Positions 33,392 to 42,000 of a stretch of DNA of 64,000 nucleotides are shown piece by piece; positions within the stretch are counted from its first letter, which is position 1, and every line of letters starts with the position of its first letter. The notes under the pieces were generated by a model. It searched no databases and was not told the origin of the DNA. It saw only the letters and a list, made by a program, of their open reading frames with translations. The stretch is from JAGRKR01 sp041397725 (GTDB lineage: Bacteria; Pseudomonadota; Alphaproteobacteria; Rhizobiales; Hyphomicrobiaceae). The DNA is taken from assembly GCA_041397725.1 (NCBI GenBank), contig JAWKVZ010000004.1:62001-126000 (forward strand), read 5' to 3'. The position numbers and the translations under genes were made by a program.

Positions 33392-35260
33392 TCAAACGCT
33401 CGCGTCGAGGTCCGCGAGCTCGTCGATCATGCTCTCGACGAGCGACAGCCCCTTGAGCCAGAAGGCCGGCTGCGAGGCATCCAGATCGAAGGGTGCCAGC
33501 AGCTCCGAATGATGCTTGCTGCCGCCGGCCTGCAGCATCGCCACGTACTTGGCGACGAAATCCGGATGCGCCTCTTCGTAGCGGGCGTAGAGCGAGTTCA
33601 CGAGGCAGTCGCCGAAAGCGTAGGCATAGACGTAGAACGGCGAATGGATGAAATGCGGGATGTAGGTCCAGAAGACCTCGTAGCCTTCCTTGAGCTCGAC
33701 GGCCGGCCCGAGGCTCTCGCGCTGGACGTCTAGCCAGATCTCGCACAGACGCTCGGAGGTCAGCTCACCCTGGCGGCGCTCGGTGTGCACGCGCCGCTCG
33801 AACGTGAAGAAGGCGATCTGGCGCACCACCGTGTTGATCATGTCCTCGACCTTCGAAGCCATCAGCGCCCGCCGCTCGCGCGGCTCCTTGGTGCTGGCGA
33901 GCAGGCGGCGGAAGGTCAGCATCTCGCCGAAGACGGAGGCCGTCTCGGCCAGCGTCAACGGGGTCGGGGCCATGAGCGGCCCCTGGGCGTTGGCCAGCAC
34001 CTGATGCACGCCGTGCCCCAGCTCGTGCGCCAAGGTCATGACGTCCCGCGACTTGCCCTGGTAGTTCATGAGAATGTAGGGGTGCGCCGAGGGGACGGTC
34101 GGATGCGAGAACGCACCCGGCGCCTTGCCATCGCGGACGGGGGCATCGATCCAGCCGCCGTCGAAGAACCGCTTGGCGATATCGGCGATCTCCGGCGCGA
34201 AGTCGCGGTAGGCATCGAGCACGAGGCCCTGGGCTTGATCCCAGCGATAGATCCGCTCGGGCTTGTCGGGGAGCGGGGCGTTGCGGTCCCAGTGCGCGAG
34301 ACGCTCCATGCCGAGCCATCGCGCCTTCATCGCGTAGTAGCGGTGCGAGATCACCGGGTATTTCTGCCTAACGGCCTCCACGAGGGCATCGACCACGGGC
34401 CGCTCGACACGATTGGCGAGATGGCGACTGTCCGCCACGTCCGCGAAGCCGCGCCAGCGATCGGAGATCTCCTTGTCCTTCGCCAGCGTGTTGGTGATCA
34501 GCGTGAACAGGCGCAGGTTCTGCTTGAAGACCTTCGCCAACCCGTCGGCCGCGCTCTGGCGACGTGCGCCGACAGGGTCCGACAGGAGATTGAGCGCCGG
34601 CTCGAGCGCCAGCTCTTCGTCGCCGACCTTGAAGCGCAGCGCCGTCATGGTCTCGTTGTAGAGACGGGTCCAGGAGGAACGCGCCGTGATGGACTTCTCG
34701 AGGAAGATCTTCTCGAGCTGCTCGTCGAGCTGGTGCGGCTTCTCCTTGCGAAGATCCACCAGCCAGGGCCGGTAGTGCGCGAGTTCCGGAACGGCGAACG
34801 CCGCCTCCAGCGCCGCATCGTCGATGGCATTGAGCTCGAGCTCGAAGAAGAGCAGGTCGGAGCCGATGCCCGTCAAGCGCTCCTGGATGTCGCCGTAGAG
34901 CTTGGCACGCTCGGGATCGGTGGTGTTGGCGGCATAGAGCAGCCCGGCATACGAGGCGAGCCGGCCCATGAGGTCGCTGAGGCTCTCGTAAGCGCGTACC
35001 GCATCGGCCAGCGCCCGTCCGTCGGCGGCCAGGGCGACGAGCCGGCCCTGATAGCGCTCGCGCAGGTCTCGCGCCGCGGCGCCGGCCTTGTCGATGTCGC
35101 CGGTCAGAGCCTTGGACTGCGGTCCCGGATAGAGATCGGCCAGATCCCATTCGGGCATCGCGCCGAGGGCGTTCGCGGCCGCGACCTGCGCCGACGCATC
35201 GGACGCCGGCGCTTGCAGCGCGACATTACCGATGTTCGCCCGTGGAAATCCGATCGCCAT
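33392..35260 (-). CDS. pepF: M3 family oligoendopeptidase F
   Basis: This is a cytosolic zinc metallopeptidase that cleaves short peptides. From the ATG at 35260 (AAGGA nine bases upstream) it has 622 residues, the usual length for bacterial PepF. The zinc motif HELGHGVH follows YQGKSRDVMTLA, and the downstream Glu ligand region reads LAETASVFGEMLTFR. The C-terminal segment YVYAYAFGDCLVNSLYARY is typical of the family. The longer open frame upstream is Arg-rich and unlikely. It converges on the HWE kinase with a 20-base gap. Confidence 0.95.
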   Translation of the reverse strand: MAIGFPRANIGNVALQAPASDASAQVAAANALGAMPEWDLADLYPGPQSKALTGDIDKAGAAARDLRERYQGRLVALAADGRALADAVRAYESLSDLMGRLASYAGLLYAANTTDPERAKLYGDIQERLTGIGSDLLFFELELNAIDDAALEAAFAVPELAHYRPWLVDLRKEKPHQLDEQLEKIFLEKSITARSSWTRLYNETMTALRFKVGDEELALEPALNLLSDPVGARRQSAADGLAKVFKQNLRLFTLITNTLAKDKEISDRWRGFADVADSRHLANRVERPVVDALVEAVRQKYPVISHRYYAMKARWLGMERLAHWDRNAPLPDKPERIYRWDQAQGLVLDAYRDFAPEIADIAKRFFDGGWIDAPVRDGKAPGAFSHPTVPSAHPYILMNYQGKSRDVMTLAHELGHGVHQVLANAQGPLMAPTPLTLAETASVFGEMLTFRRLLASTKEPRERRALMASKVEDMINTVVRQIAFFTFERRVHTERRQGELTSERLCEIWLDVQRESLGPAVELKEGYEVFWTYIPHFIHSPFYVYAYAFGDCLVNSLYARYEEAHPDFVAKYVAMLQAGGSKHHSELLAPFDLDASQPAFWLKGLSLVESMIDELADLDASV

Positions 35261-35607
35261 ATGCGTCATTCCTTGCTTCTCTCGTCGCACTGCCATCTCG
35301 TCGTCGCCCGCCCGCCGAACGCGCGACCGACTGGCGCCCGCCGCCACTGCCGGAATCGGCGACGAAGCGCGCGCGAACAGTTTGAGCGCAGCAACTTCGC
35401 ACATTCAAGCCTTAACGCTGCGCCTCGCCCGAAGCTGCGACGTTGCGACAACGCTCGGCGAAAAAGCACCAATAACGGCCGCCGCGAAACCGCTTGTTTA
35501 CTAATGTCCGCCATCCTTCAACTGTTGGCGCTCAGTAAGCCAGCAGCTTGTTCCGATCATGTTCAGTGCCGACGGTCGGCGGCGCGTATAGTCGAGTAGA
35601 GTATCCC
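35261..35607. other. Divergent intergenic region between pepF and the NtrC-type regulator
   Basis: The 347-base gap has no convincing gene. A TATAGT element (35587-35592) lies just before the regulator start and, if used as a -10 box, would give a very short leader. A CCGAC-ggt-CGG dyad lies immediately upstream. The part nearest pepF is GC-rich and featureless. Confidence 0.35.
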
Positions 35608-37113
35608 ATGGTCAAGCGCGTCCTCGTCGTCGATGACGATCCTGTTCAGCGCCGTATTCTCGAAGAAAGCATCAAACGGTTCGGCTACGAGGCTCGTACG
35701 GCCGCGAGCGGCGAGGAAGCTCTGAAGCTTCTCGAGAGCCAGGACGGCAAGACGATCTCGCTGGTGCTGCTGGATCTCGTCATGCCCGGTCTCGACGGCA
35801 TGGCGCTGCTCACACGCATGCGCTCGAGCGCCGAAGCTCCCCCGATCGTCGTCCAGACCGCGCACGGCTCCATCGAGGCCGCCATCGGCGCCATGCGCGC
35901 AGGCGCCACGGACTTCGTCGTGAAGCCGGTGAGCCCCGAGCGTCTCGAGGTCACGATCAAGAACGCGCTCAAGATCGAGGCGCTCGCCGTCGAGATCACG
36001 CGCATCAAGAAGCGCTCGGAGGGCACGCTCACCTTCGACGACCTCATCATCCGCGGCGAATCCATGCAGCGCGTCATTGCGCTCGGCAAACGCGCGGCGG
36101 TCTCCAACATTCCCGTGCTGATCGAAGGCGAATCCGGCGTCGGCAAGGAGCTGATCGCACGCGCCATCCAGGGCGAGAGCGAGCGTGCCGGCAGGCCGTT
36201 CGTGACGGTGAACTGCGGCGCCATCCCCGAGAACCTGGTGGAATCGGTGCTGTTCGGCCACGAGAGAGGCGCCTTCACCGGCGCCGTCGAGCGCCGCATC
36301 GGCAAGTTCCAGGAGGCGGACGGCGGCACGCTCTTCCTCGACGAGGTCGGCGAGCTTCCGCTCGACGCCCAAGTCAAGCTTCTGCGCGCCCTGCAGGAAG
36401 GCGAGATCGATCCCGTCGGCGCCAAACGCCCGGTCAAGGTCAATTTCCGGCTGATCTCCGCCACCAACCGCGACATGATCCAGCTGGTGCGCGAGGGCAA
36501 GTTCCGCGAGGACCTCTACTACCGCCTCAACGTGTTCCCCGTCTGGATTCCGCCGCTGCGCGACCGTCTCGATGACGTGCCCGAGCTGGCGCGACATTTC
36601 CTGGTGCGGTTCGCGGCCGAGGAAGGCAAGCGCATCTCCGCCTTGTCGAGCGAGGCGGCGGAGCTGCTGGCGAGCTACAGCTGGCCGGGCAACGTTCGAC
36701 AGCTCGAGAACGCCGTGTTCCGTGCGGTCGTTCTGGCCGACGGCGATACGCTCACGGTCAACGAGTTCCCGCAGATCGCCGCACACGTCGAGGGCTTCAA
36801 GGCCGAAATCCCGAAGGCACCGTCACTAGCGCGCAAGCCCCTCCACGAGGGTCCGGCCCTGCTCGGCGCCGAGGCCACCGTGCCCCAGACCGTGGAGCTC
36901 AGCCCCGTCGATGGTCGCGCCGCCCTCGGCATCCCCGCGATGACCAGCGAAGGGGACATCCGCCCGCTTGAGGCGATCGAGGCCGACATGATCCGTCTGG
37001 CCCTCGGCCGCTACAGGGGACAGATGACGGAGGTCGCCAAGCGACTCGGCATCGGCCGCTCCACGCTCTACCGCAAGATGCGCGAGTTCGGGCTCGACAT
37101 GCGCACGACCTGA
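35608..37113 (+). CDS. Sigma-54-dependent response regulator (NtrC family)
   Basis: This 501-residue three-domain regulator starts at 35608. The receiver domain (1-120) begins VLVVDDDPVQRRILEESIKRFG, with its acceptor Asp in LVLLDLVMPG. The AAA+ domain (about 145-380) has Walker A GESGVGKE, the sigma-54 contact motif GAFTGA, Walker B GGTLFLDEVGELP and the SWPGNVRQLEN motif. The C-terminal Fis-type helix-turn-helix reads GQMTEVAKRLGIGRSTLYRKMREFG. No cognate kinase is adjacent. The target is unknown; the Fis-like tail resembles those of regulators of motility, transport or central metabolism. Confidence 0.93.
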   Translation: MVKRVLVVDDDPVQRRILEESIKRFGYEARTAASGEEALKLLESQDGKTISLVLLDLVMPGLDGMALLTRMRSSAEAPPIVVQTAHGSIEAAIGAMRAGATDFVVKPVSPERLEVTIKNALKIEALAVEITRIKKRSEGTLTFDDLIIRGESMQRVIALGKRAAVSNIPVLIEGESGVGKELIARAIQGESERAGRPFVTVNCGAIPENLVESVLFGHERGAFTGAVERRIGKFQEADGGTLFLDEVGELPLDAQVKLLRALQEGEIDPVGAKRPVKVNFRLISATNRDMIQLVREGKFREDLYYRLNVFPVWIPPLRDRLDDVPELARHFLVRFAAEEGKRISALSSEAAELLASYSWPGNVRQLENAVFRAVVLADGDTLTVNEFPQIAAHVEGFKAEIPKAPSLARKPLHEGPALLGAEATVPQTVELSPVDGRAALGIPAMTSEGDIRPLEAIEADMIRLALGRYRGQMTEVAKRLGIGRSTLYRKMREFGLDMRTT

Positions 37114-37128
37114 GCGGTCGCGTTCAGT

Positions 37129-37150
37129 CAGGGGCGGCTCCCCGCCCCTG
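37129..37150. terminator. GC-rich hairpin after the NtrC-type regulator
   Basis: A perfect 9-base stem, CAGGGGCGG (37129-37137) with CCGCCCCTG (37142-37150), closes a CTCC loop 15 bases after the regulator stop. There is no following T run, so termination would be less efficient or Rho-assisted. Confidence 0.55.
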
Positions 37151-37215
37151 GCCTCACAACTGCGTGCAACGCCTTGATCCGCACAGTCGCGCCCCTATGT
37201 TGTAGATGTCGAGTG

Positions 37216-37236
37216 CACTCGGGCTTTGCCCGAGTG
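37216..37236. repeat. Second hairpin upstream of the L,D-transpeptidase gene
   Basis: A perfect 9-base stem, CACTCGGGC (37216-37224) with GCCCGAGTG (37228-37236), surrounds a TTT loop in the 243-base gap (37114-37356). It lies about 120 bases before the transpeptidase start. It could be a second terminator or a 5' leader structure of the next gene. Confidence 0.5.
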
Positions 37237-37356
37237 TTGAAAATCCATCACATGTTGGCGAGCGGTCACTCTAGAACCGCGTTGGGGCGCAATCGCGACT
37301 AGCCACGACCAGATGCTTGCGATAGCGTCCTCCGCCGCACCAGGAGGGCCAACGCG

Positions 37357-39120
37357 ATGAAACGGACGAGCGCTGCACTTCTAGCCTTCGTTTGCCTTCA
37401 AGCCCCGTCGCCCGCGTGGGCGATCGAGCCGGAGGCGCCGCAGCGACTTCTGGGCGAGGAAGACAGGATCGCCGGTGCGATTCGCCAGGAAATCGCCGCC
37501 GCCAGCACGCGCGCCGCGAAAGCCGACAAAGAGCTGATGGCCGCGCTTGCCGCTTTCTACGAAGGCCGCAGCGCCGCGCCCGTCTGGGTCGCCAGGAACG
37601 GCTTCACGCCACGCGCCGAATCGGTCATGCGCGAGATCGCCAAGGCCGCCGACTGGGGTCTCGACCCCGCCGACTACCCCCTTCCCAAGCTTGCCACGGC
37701 GGACGGAAAGCCGTTGGAGCCCGTTGCCCTTGCCGACGCCGAGATCAAGCTCGGGCTGGCGGCTCTGAAGTATGCCTGGCACGCCAGCAGCGGCCGCACA
37801 GTTCCGACGGCCATCAGCAAGTATCTCGATCGCAAGCCGGCGCGGCCGGAGGCTGCCAAGGTGCTCGTCACGCTCGCGACCGCAAGTGACGCCGGCACCG
37901 CGCTGCGGGACTTCAATCCCAAGCATCCCCAGTTCGAGGCTCTAAGGCAGAAGCTCCTGGAGATGCGCGGCAAGGCGGAGAAGGCCGAAGAGGTCGTCAC
38001 CCTGCCGCCCGGCCCGACGCTCAAGCCGGGCATGAAGCATCCACACGTCGCCCTGCTGCGCAAACGACTGAAGGTTCCGGTCGCGACGGCCGACGGCAAG
38101 CCCGCCGATGAACAGGTCTATGACGACGCGCTGGTCGACGCCGTCAAGGCTTTCCAGAAGACCCACGGCCTGCGTCCTGATGCGATCGTCGGCTCCGGCA
38201 CGCGCAAGGCTTTCGGTGGCAAGCCGGAGAGCGGCAGCCCGGAGCGCCTCATCGCCAACATGGAAGCCTGGCGTTGGATGCCGCGCGATCTCGGATCGTT
38301 CTATGTCACGGTCAACCTGCCGGAATACACCGTGCGGGTCGTCAAGGATGGCAAGGTCGTCCACAGCGAGCGCATCATCATCGGCAAGGCCCACACGCAG
38401 ACCCCGATCTTCTCCATGGGCATGCAGGAGATCGTGTTCCAGCCGAAGTGGGGCGTGCCGAACTCCATCAAGATGTACGAGATCCTGCCGCACCTGCGGC
38501 ACAGCCCGGCGGTCCTCGCCCGTCATGGACTGAAGGTGTCCCAAGGCGGCCGCACCATCGACCCCACGAAGGTCGATTGGAACAGCGCCGACGTACGCCG
38601 GTTCCATTTCTACCAGCCGCCGGGACGGAGCAACGTGCTCGGCGTGGTGAAGTTCCGCTTCCCCAACAAGCATGACGTCTACATGCACGACACCCCGACC
38701 AAGGGTCTCTTCAACTCCAGCACCCGCATGTACAGCCACGGCTGCATGCGCGTTCGCGATCCGGTGAAGCTGGCGCAAGTCCTGCTCGCCCACGACAAGG
38801 GCTGGTCGGACGCTCACGTGTCGGGCCTCGCCTCGCGCGGCGGCAGTGAGGAGAACCCGGTCCAGCTCGGCAAGAAGATCCCGGTTCACATCACCTATTT
38901 CACGGCTGCCGCCGATGCAGACGGCAAGATGCGCTACTTCCGCGACATCTATGGACACGAGCAGCGGATCAGGCTGGCTCTGGCCGGGAAGTGGTCGCAG
39001 ATCCGGCCCGTTCCCGAGGTCAAGACGCCCGTGCGCGTCGCCCGGCCCGCCGATTCCGGCACGCCGTCCGGCGCCCAGACCTTCCAGAGCTGGATGAAGC
39101 AGGTCTTCGGCGGCTTCTGA
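37357..39120 (+). CDS. Exported L,D-transpeptidase (YcbB-like)
   Basis: This 587-residue protein has a signal peptide (ending near SPAWA, residue 22), a helical N-terminal scaffold, a peptidoglycan-binding-like domain (about 225-290) and a YkuD catalytic domain with the cysteine motif SHGCMRVRDP. The architecture and length match YcbB/LdtD-type L,D-transpeptidases, which form 3-3 crosslinks or attach proteins to peptidoglycan in the periplasm. AGGAGGG precedes the ATG. It is flanked by the regulator and, convergently, an acyl-CoA synthetase. Confidence 0.93.
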   Translation: MKRTSAALLAFVCLQAPSPAWAIEPEAPQRLLGEEDRIAGAIRQEIAAASTRAAKADKELMAALAAFYEGRSAAPVWVARNGFTPRAESVMREIAKAADWGLDPADYPLPKLATADGKPLEPVALADAEIKLGLAALKYAWHASSGRTVPTAISKYLDRKPARPEAAKVLVTLATASDAGTALRDFNPKHPQFEALRQKLLEMRGKAEKAEEVVTLPPGPTLKPGMKHPHVALLRKRLKVPVATADGKPADEQVYDDALVDAVKAFQKTHGLRPDAIVGSGTRKAFGGKPESGSPERLIANMEAWRWMPRDLGSFYVTVNLPEYTVRVVKDGKVVHSERIIIGKAHTQTPIFSMGMQEIVFQPKWGVPNSIKMYEILPHLRHSPAVLARHGLKVSQGGRTIDPTKVDWNSADVRRFHFYQPPGRSNVLGVVKFRFPNKHDVYMHDTPTKGLFNSSTRMYSHGCMRVRDPVKLAQVLLAHDKGWSDAHVSGLASRGGSEENPVQLGKKIPVHITYFTAAADADGKMRYFRDIYGHEQRIRLALAGKWSQIRPVPEVKTPVRVARPADSGTPSGAQTFQSWMKQVFGGF

Positions 39121-39241
39121 TCCGAAACGACCGCCATGCCGCGCCGAGCGCGGCGGCATGGCGGTACTCAGCAATCGCCGATCCTTCGCCGCTACCGCCC
39201 GCCGCCACGCGTCGGGCTCGAGCCACGTCTGGCGCGTGCGC

Positions 39242-40867
39242 TCAGCCCTTGGCCCGCTCCCGCAGCTTGTACTTCTGGATCTTGCCGGTGCTCGTCTTGG
39301 GCACCTCGCCGAACACGATGTGACGCGGGCACTTGTAGTGCGCCAGCCGCTCGCGGCAGAAGGCCACGATCTCGTCCTCCGTCGCCGTCGCACCCGCCTT
39401 GAGCTCGATGAACGCGCAGGGCGTCTCGCCCCAGCGCTCGTCCGGCTTGGCCACGACGGCTGCCGCCGCGACCGCCGGATGCTTGTAGAGCACGTCCTCG
39501 ACCTCGATCGATGAGATGTTCTCGCCACCGGAGATGATGATGTCCTTCGAGCGGTCCTTGAGCTGGATGTAGCCGTCCGGGTGCAGTACGCCAAGATCGC
39601 CGGAATGGAACCAGCCGCCCGAGAAAGCCTCCTCGGTGGCCTTCGGATTCTTGAGGTAGCCCTTCATGACGATGTTGCCGCGGAACATGACCTCGCCAAG
39701 CGTCTGCCCATCGGCCGGCACGCGCGTCATGGTCGCCGGGTTCATGACCGTCAGATCCTCGAGCGCCGGATAGCGCACGCCCTGGCGCGCTTTCCGCGTC
39801 GCCTGCTCCTCCGACGAGAGGCCGTCCCAGTCGGGCTTCCACTCGTTGACCACCGCCGGCCCGTAGGTCTCGGTCAGGCCGTACACGTGCGTGACGTTGA
39901 AGCCCTCCGCAGCCATGGCCGCGAGCACGGCTTCCGGCGGCGGCGCGGCGGCGGTGATGAACTCGACGCGATGCGGCAGGGACAGCTTCTCGTCCGCCGG
40001 CGCCCCGAGCAGGGTCGACATCACGATGGGCGCGCCGCACAGATGCGTCACGCCGTGCTCCGCGATCGCCTCGAACATGGCCTTGGCCCGCACCCAGCGC
40101 AGACAGACGTGCGTTCCCGCGACCACGGACAGCGTCCAGGGAAAGCACCAGCCGTTGCAATGGAACATCGGCAGGGTCCAGAGATAGACCGGGTGGCGCG
40201 TCATGCCGGCGGCCAGCACGTTGGCGTAGCACATCAGGTAGGCGCCGCGATGATGATAGACGACGCCCTTCGGATTGCCGGTTGTGCCCGAGGTATAGTT
40301 GAGGGCGATGGCCTCCCATTCGTCCAGTGGACGCCGCCAGCGAAACTCGGGATCGCCCGTCGCGAGCAGCTGCTCGTACTCGATCCGGCCGATCCTGGCG
40401 CCGCTCTGCGCGAACTCGGGGTCGTCGTAGTCGATGACCAGCGGCTTGACGCTGGCCAACTCGAGCGCCGCGCGGATGGTCGGGGAGAACTCGCGATCGG
40501 TGATCAGCACCTTGGTCTGGGCGTGATCGAGCTGAAACGCGATGATGGCCGGATCGAGCCGCGTATTGAGCGAATGCAGCACGGCACCCGTCATCGGCAC
40601 GCCGTAGTGAGCCTCGAGCATCGGCGGCGTATTGGCGAGCATCACCGTCACGCTGTCGCCCGGCCCGACGTAGCGCTGCGCCAGAGCCGAGCCGAGCCGC
40701 CGCGCCCGCGCATAGAGCTCCCTGTAGGTGAACCGCTGGCGGCCATGCACGACGGCGAGATGATCCGGGAACACGAGAGCCGCACGCTCCAGAAAGCTCA
40801 GCGGCGTCAGCGACTGATGGTTGGCGGCGTTCGGATCGAGGTGCTGCGAATAGGGAGAAGAGGCCAT
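39242..40867 (-). CDS. AMP-forming acyl-CoA synthetase
   Basis: This 541-residue ANL-superfamily ligase activates a carboxylic acid with ATP and CoA. The A3 P-loop reads YTSGTTGNPKG, A5 reads YGLTETYGP, A7/A8 reads WFHSGDLGVLHPDGYIQLKDRSKDIIISGGENIS, and the A10 Lys is in TSTGKIQKYKLRE. The P-loop context NPKGVVYHHRGAYL is typical of medium-chain or methylmercaptopropionate-type (DmdB-like) ligases, so the substrate may be medium-chain, but this is not decisive. The start at 40867 has AGGA close upstream. Confidence 0.92.
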   Translation of the reverse strand: MASSPYSQHLDPNAANHQSLTPLSFLERAALVFPDHLAVVHGRQRFTYRELYARARRLGSALAQRYVGPGDSVTVMLANTPPMLEAHYGVPMTGAVLHSLNTRLDPAIIAFQLDHAQTKVLITDREFSPTIRAALELASVKPLVIDYDDPEFAQSGARIGRIEYEQLLATGDPEFRWRRPLDEWEAIALNYTSGTTGNPKGVVYHHRGAYLMCYANVLAAGMTRHPVYLWTLPMFHCNGWCFPWTLSVVAGTHVCLRWVRAKAMFEAIAEHGVTHLCGAPIVMSTLLGAPADEKLSLPHRVEFITAAAPPPEAVLAAMAAEGFNVTHVYGLTETYGPAVVNEWKPDWDGLSSEEQATRKARQGVRYPALEDLTVMNPATMTRVPADGQTLGEVMFRGNIVMKGYLKNPKATEEAFSGGWFHSGDLGVLHPDGYIQLKDRSKDIIISGGENISSIEVEDVLYKHPAVAAAAVVAKPDERWGETPCAFIELKAGATATEDEIVAFCRERLAHYKCPRHIVFGEVPKTSTGKIQKYKLRERAKG

Positions 40868-40949
40868 CGGCGTCCTGGTCCTTGCTGCTCGGGCGTTTGG
40901 TGTGACAGCATGGGCTGCGGCCCCGGCGGATCGCAAGAGGCTTTGTCGA

Positions 40950-41711
40950 TCAGAATCCTGCGAGCCTCGTCGCGCCGTCGTAGATCAGCTTCACTCCCAC
41001 CACGAAAACGCACATGTAGGTGACCCGGTAGAAGACCGCCACGTCGACGCGCTTCACCAGGTAGACGCCGAAGGCCGTCGCCAGCGCCGCCAGAGGCAGC
41101 AGAACGGCGGAGGTCGCGAGGTTCTGGCCGGTGAATTGCCCGAGCATGTAGTAGGGGACGAGCTTCAGCTGGTTGACGACCGCGAAGAAGATGACGGCGG
41201 TGCCGGCAAGCAGCCGCGGGGCCAGCCTCAGCGGCAGGATGTACATCTGGAACGGCGGGCCGCCGGCATGGCTGACGAAGCTGGTGAATCCGGCGACCGC
41301 GCCCCACAAGCTGCCCTTGGCGCGATTGGGCTCGGCCGGCATCAGCTTGCGCGCACCGCCGAGCCAGTAATCGAGCGTGAAGGCGACGGCCACGACGCCG
41401 ACCAGCAGCCGCACGTGCGCATCGGTAACGTAGGCCGCCGCCAGCCAGCCGACTGCGATGCCGACCGCGGCGGCTGGCAGCAGGATCGCCAAGCTTCCGC
41501 GGTCGAACGTGCCTCGATAGGCGAGCAGCCCCACGACATCCATGGCGCACAAGATCGGCAGCATGATGCCGGCCGCCTGCACGGGGCTTACCACGAGGCT
41601 GATCAAGGGCACGCCGAGCAGTGCGATGGGTCCGCCGAATCCGCCCTTGGCCATCCCGACCAGCAGGATCGCCGGAATGGCGGCGGCATAGAACCAGGGA
41701 TCGGTGATCAT
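40950..41711 (-). CDS. TauE/SafE family permease
   Basis: This 253-residue membrane protein has about eight hydrophobic segments and the repeated TauE/SafE motifs GMAKGGFGGPIALLGVPLIS (first half) and FTSFVSHAGGPPFQMYILP (second half). Members export sulfite, sulfoacetate or related organic anions, or import some anions. It lies between two acyl-CoA synthetase genes, on the strand of the first. The substrate is not determinable. Confidence 0.9.
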   Translation of the reverse strand: MITDPWFYAAAIPAILLVGMAKGGFGGPIALLGVPLISLVVSPVQAAGIMLPILCAMDVVGLLAYRGTFDRGSLAILLPAAAVGIAVGWLAAAYVTDAHVRLLVGVVAVAFTLDYWLGGARKLMPAEPNRAKGSLWGAVAGFTSFVSHAGGPPFQMYILPLRLAPRLLAGTAVIFFAVVNQLKLVPYYMLGQFTGQNLATSAVLLPLAALATAFGVYLVKRVDVAVFYRVTYMCVFVVGVKLIYDGATRLAGF

Positions 41712-42000
41712 CGGCGAATTGGCCTCGGGCGCGGGGCGGAACTGCTCCTTGGGGCCGCACGCCGATCGGCGAGGCGGCAGCCGCTTATAGCGCCCCTCGC
41801 GCCGGACGGCAGCCCCTCCCTCCGCCGACAGCTCGCGGGCGCCTGCCCCCGTGCGGCATTTGCCCTTCGCCTAATTGCAGACGACGGCTCTCAATGCTCT
41901 TAAGATCGGGCGAGAGGCGCATTCTTCCGGCGTGCTGCGAGCCTCTGCGGGGTCCGCAGCCGGCTGCCGCGCCGCACAGCAGAGTTGTGGAGGACACCCG

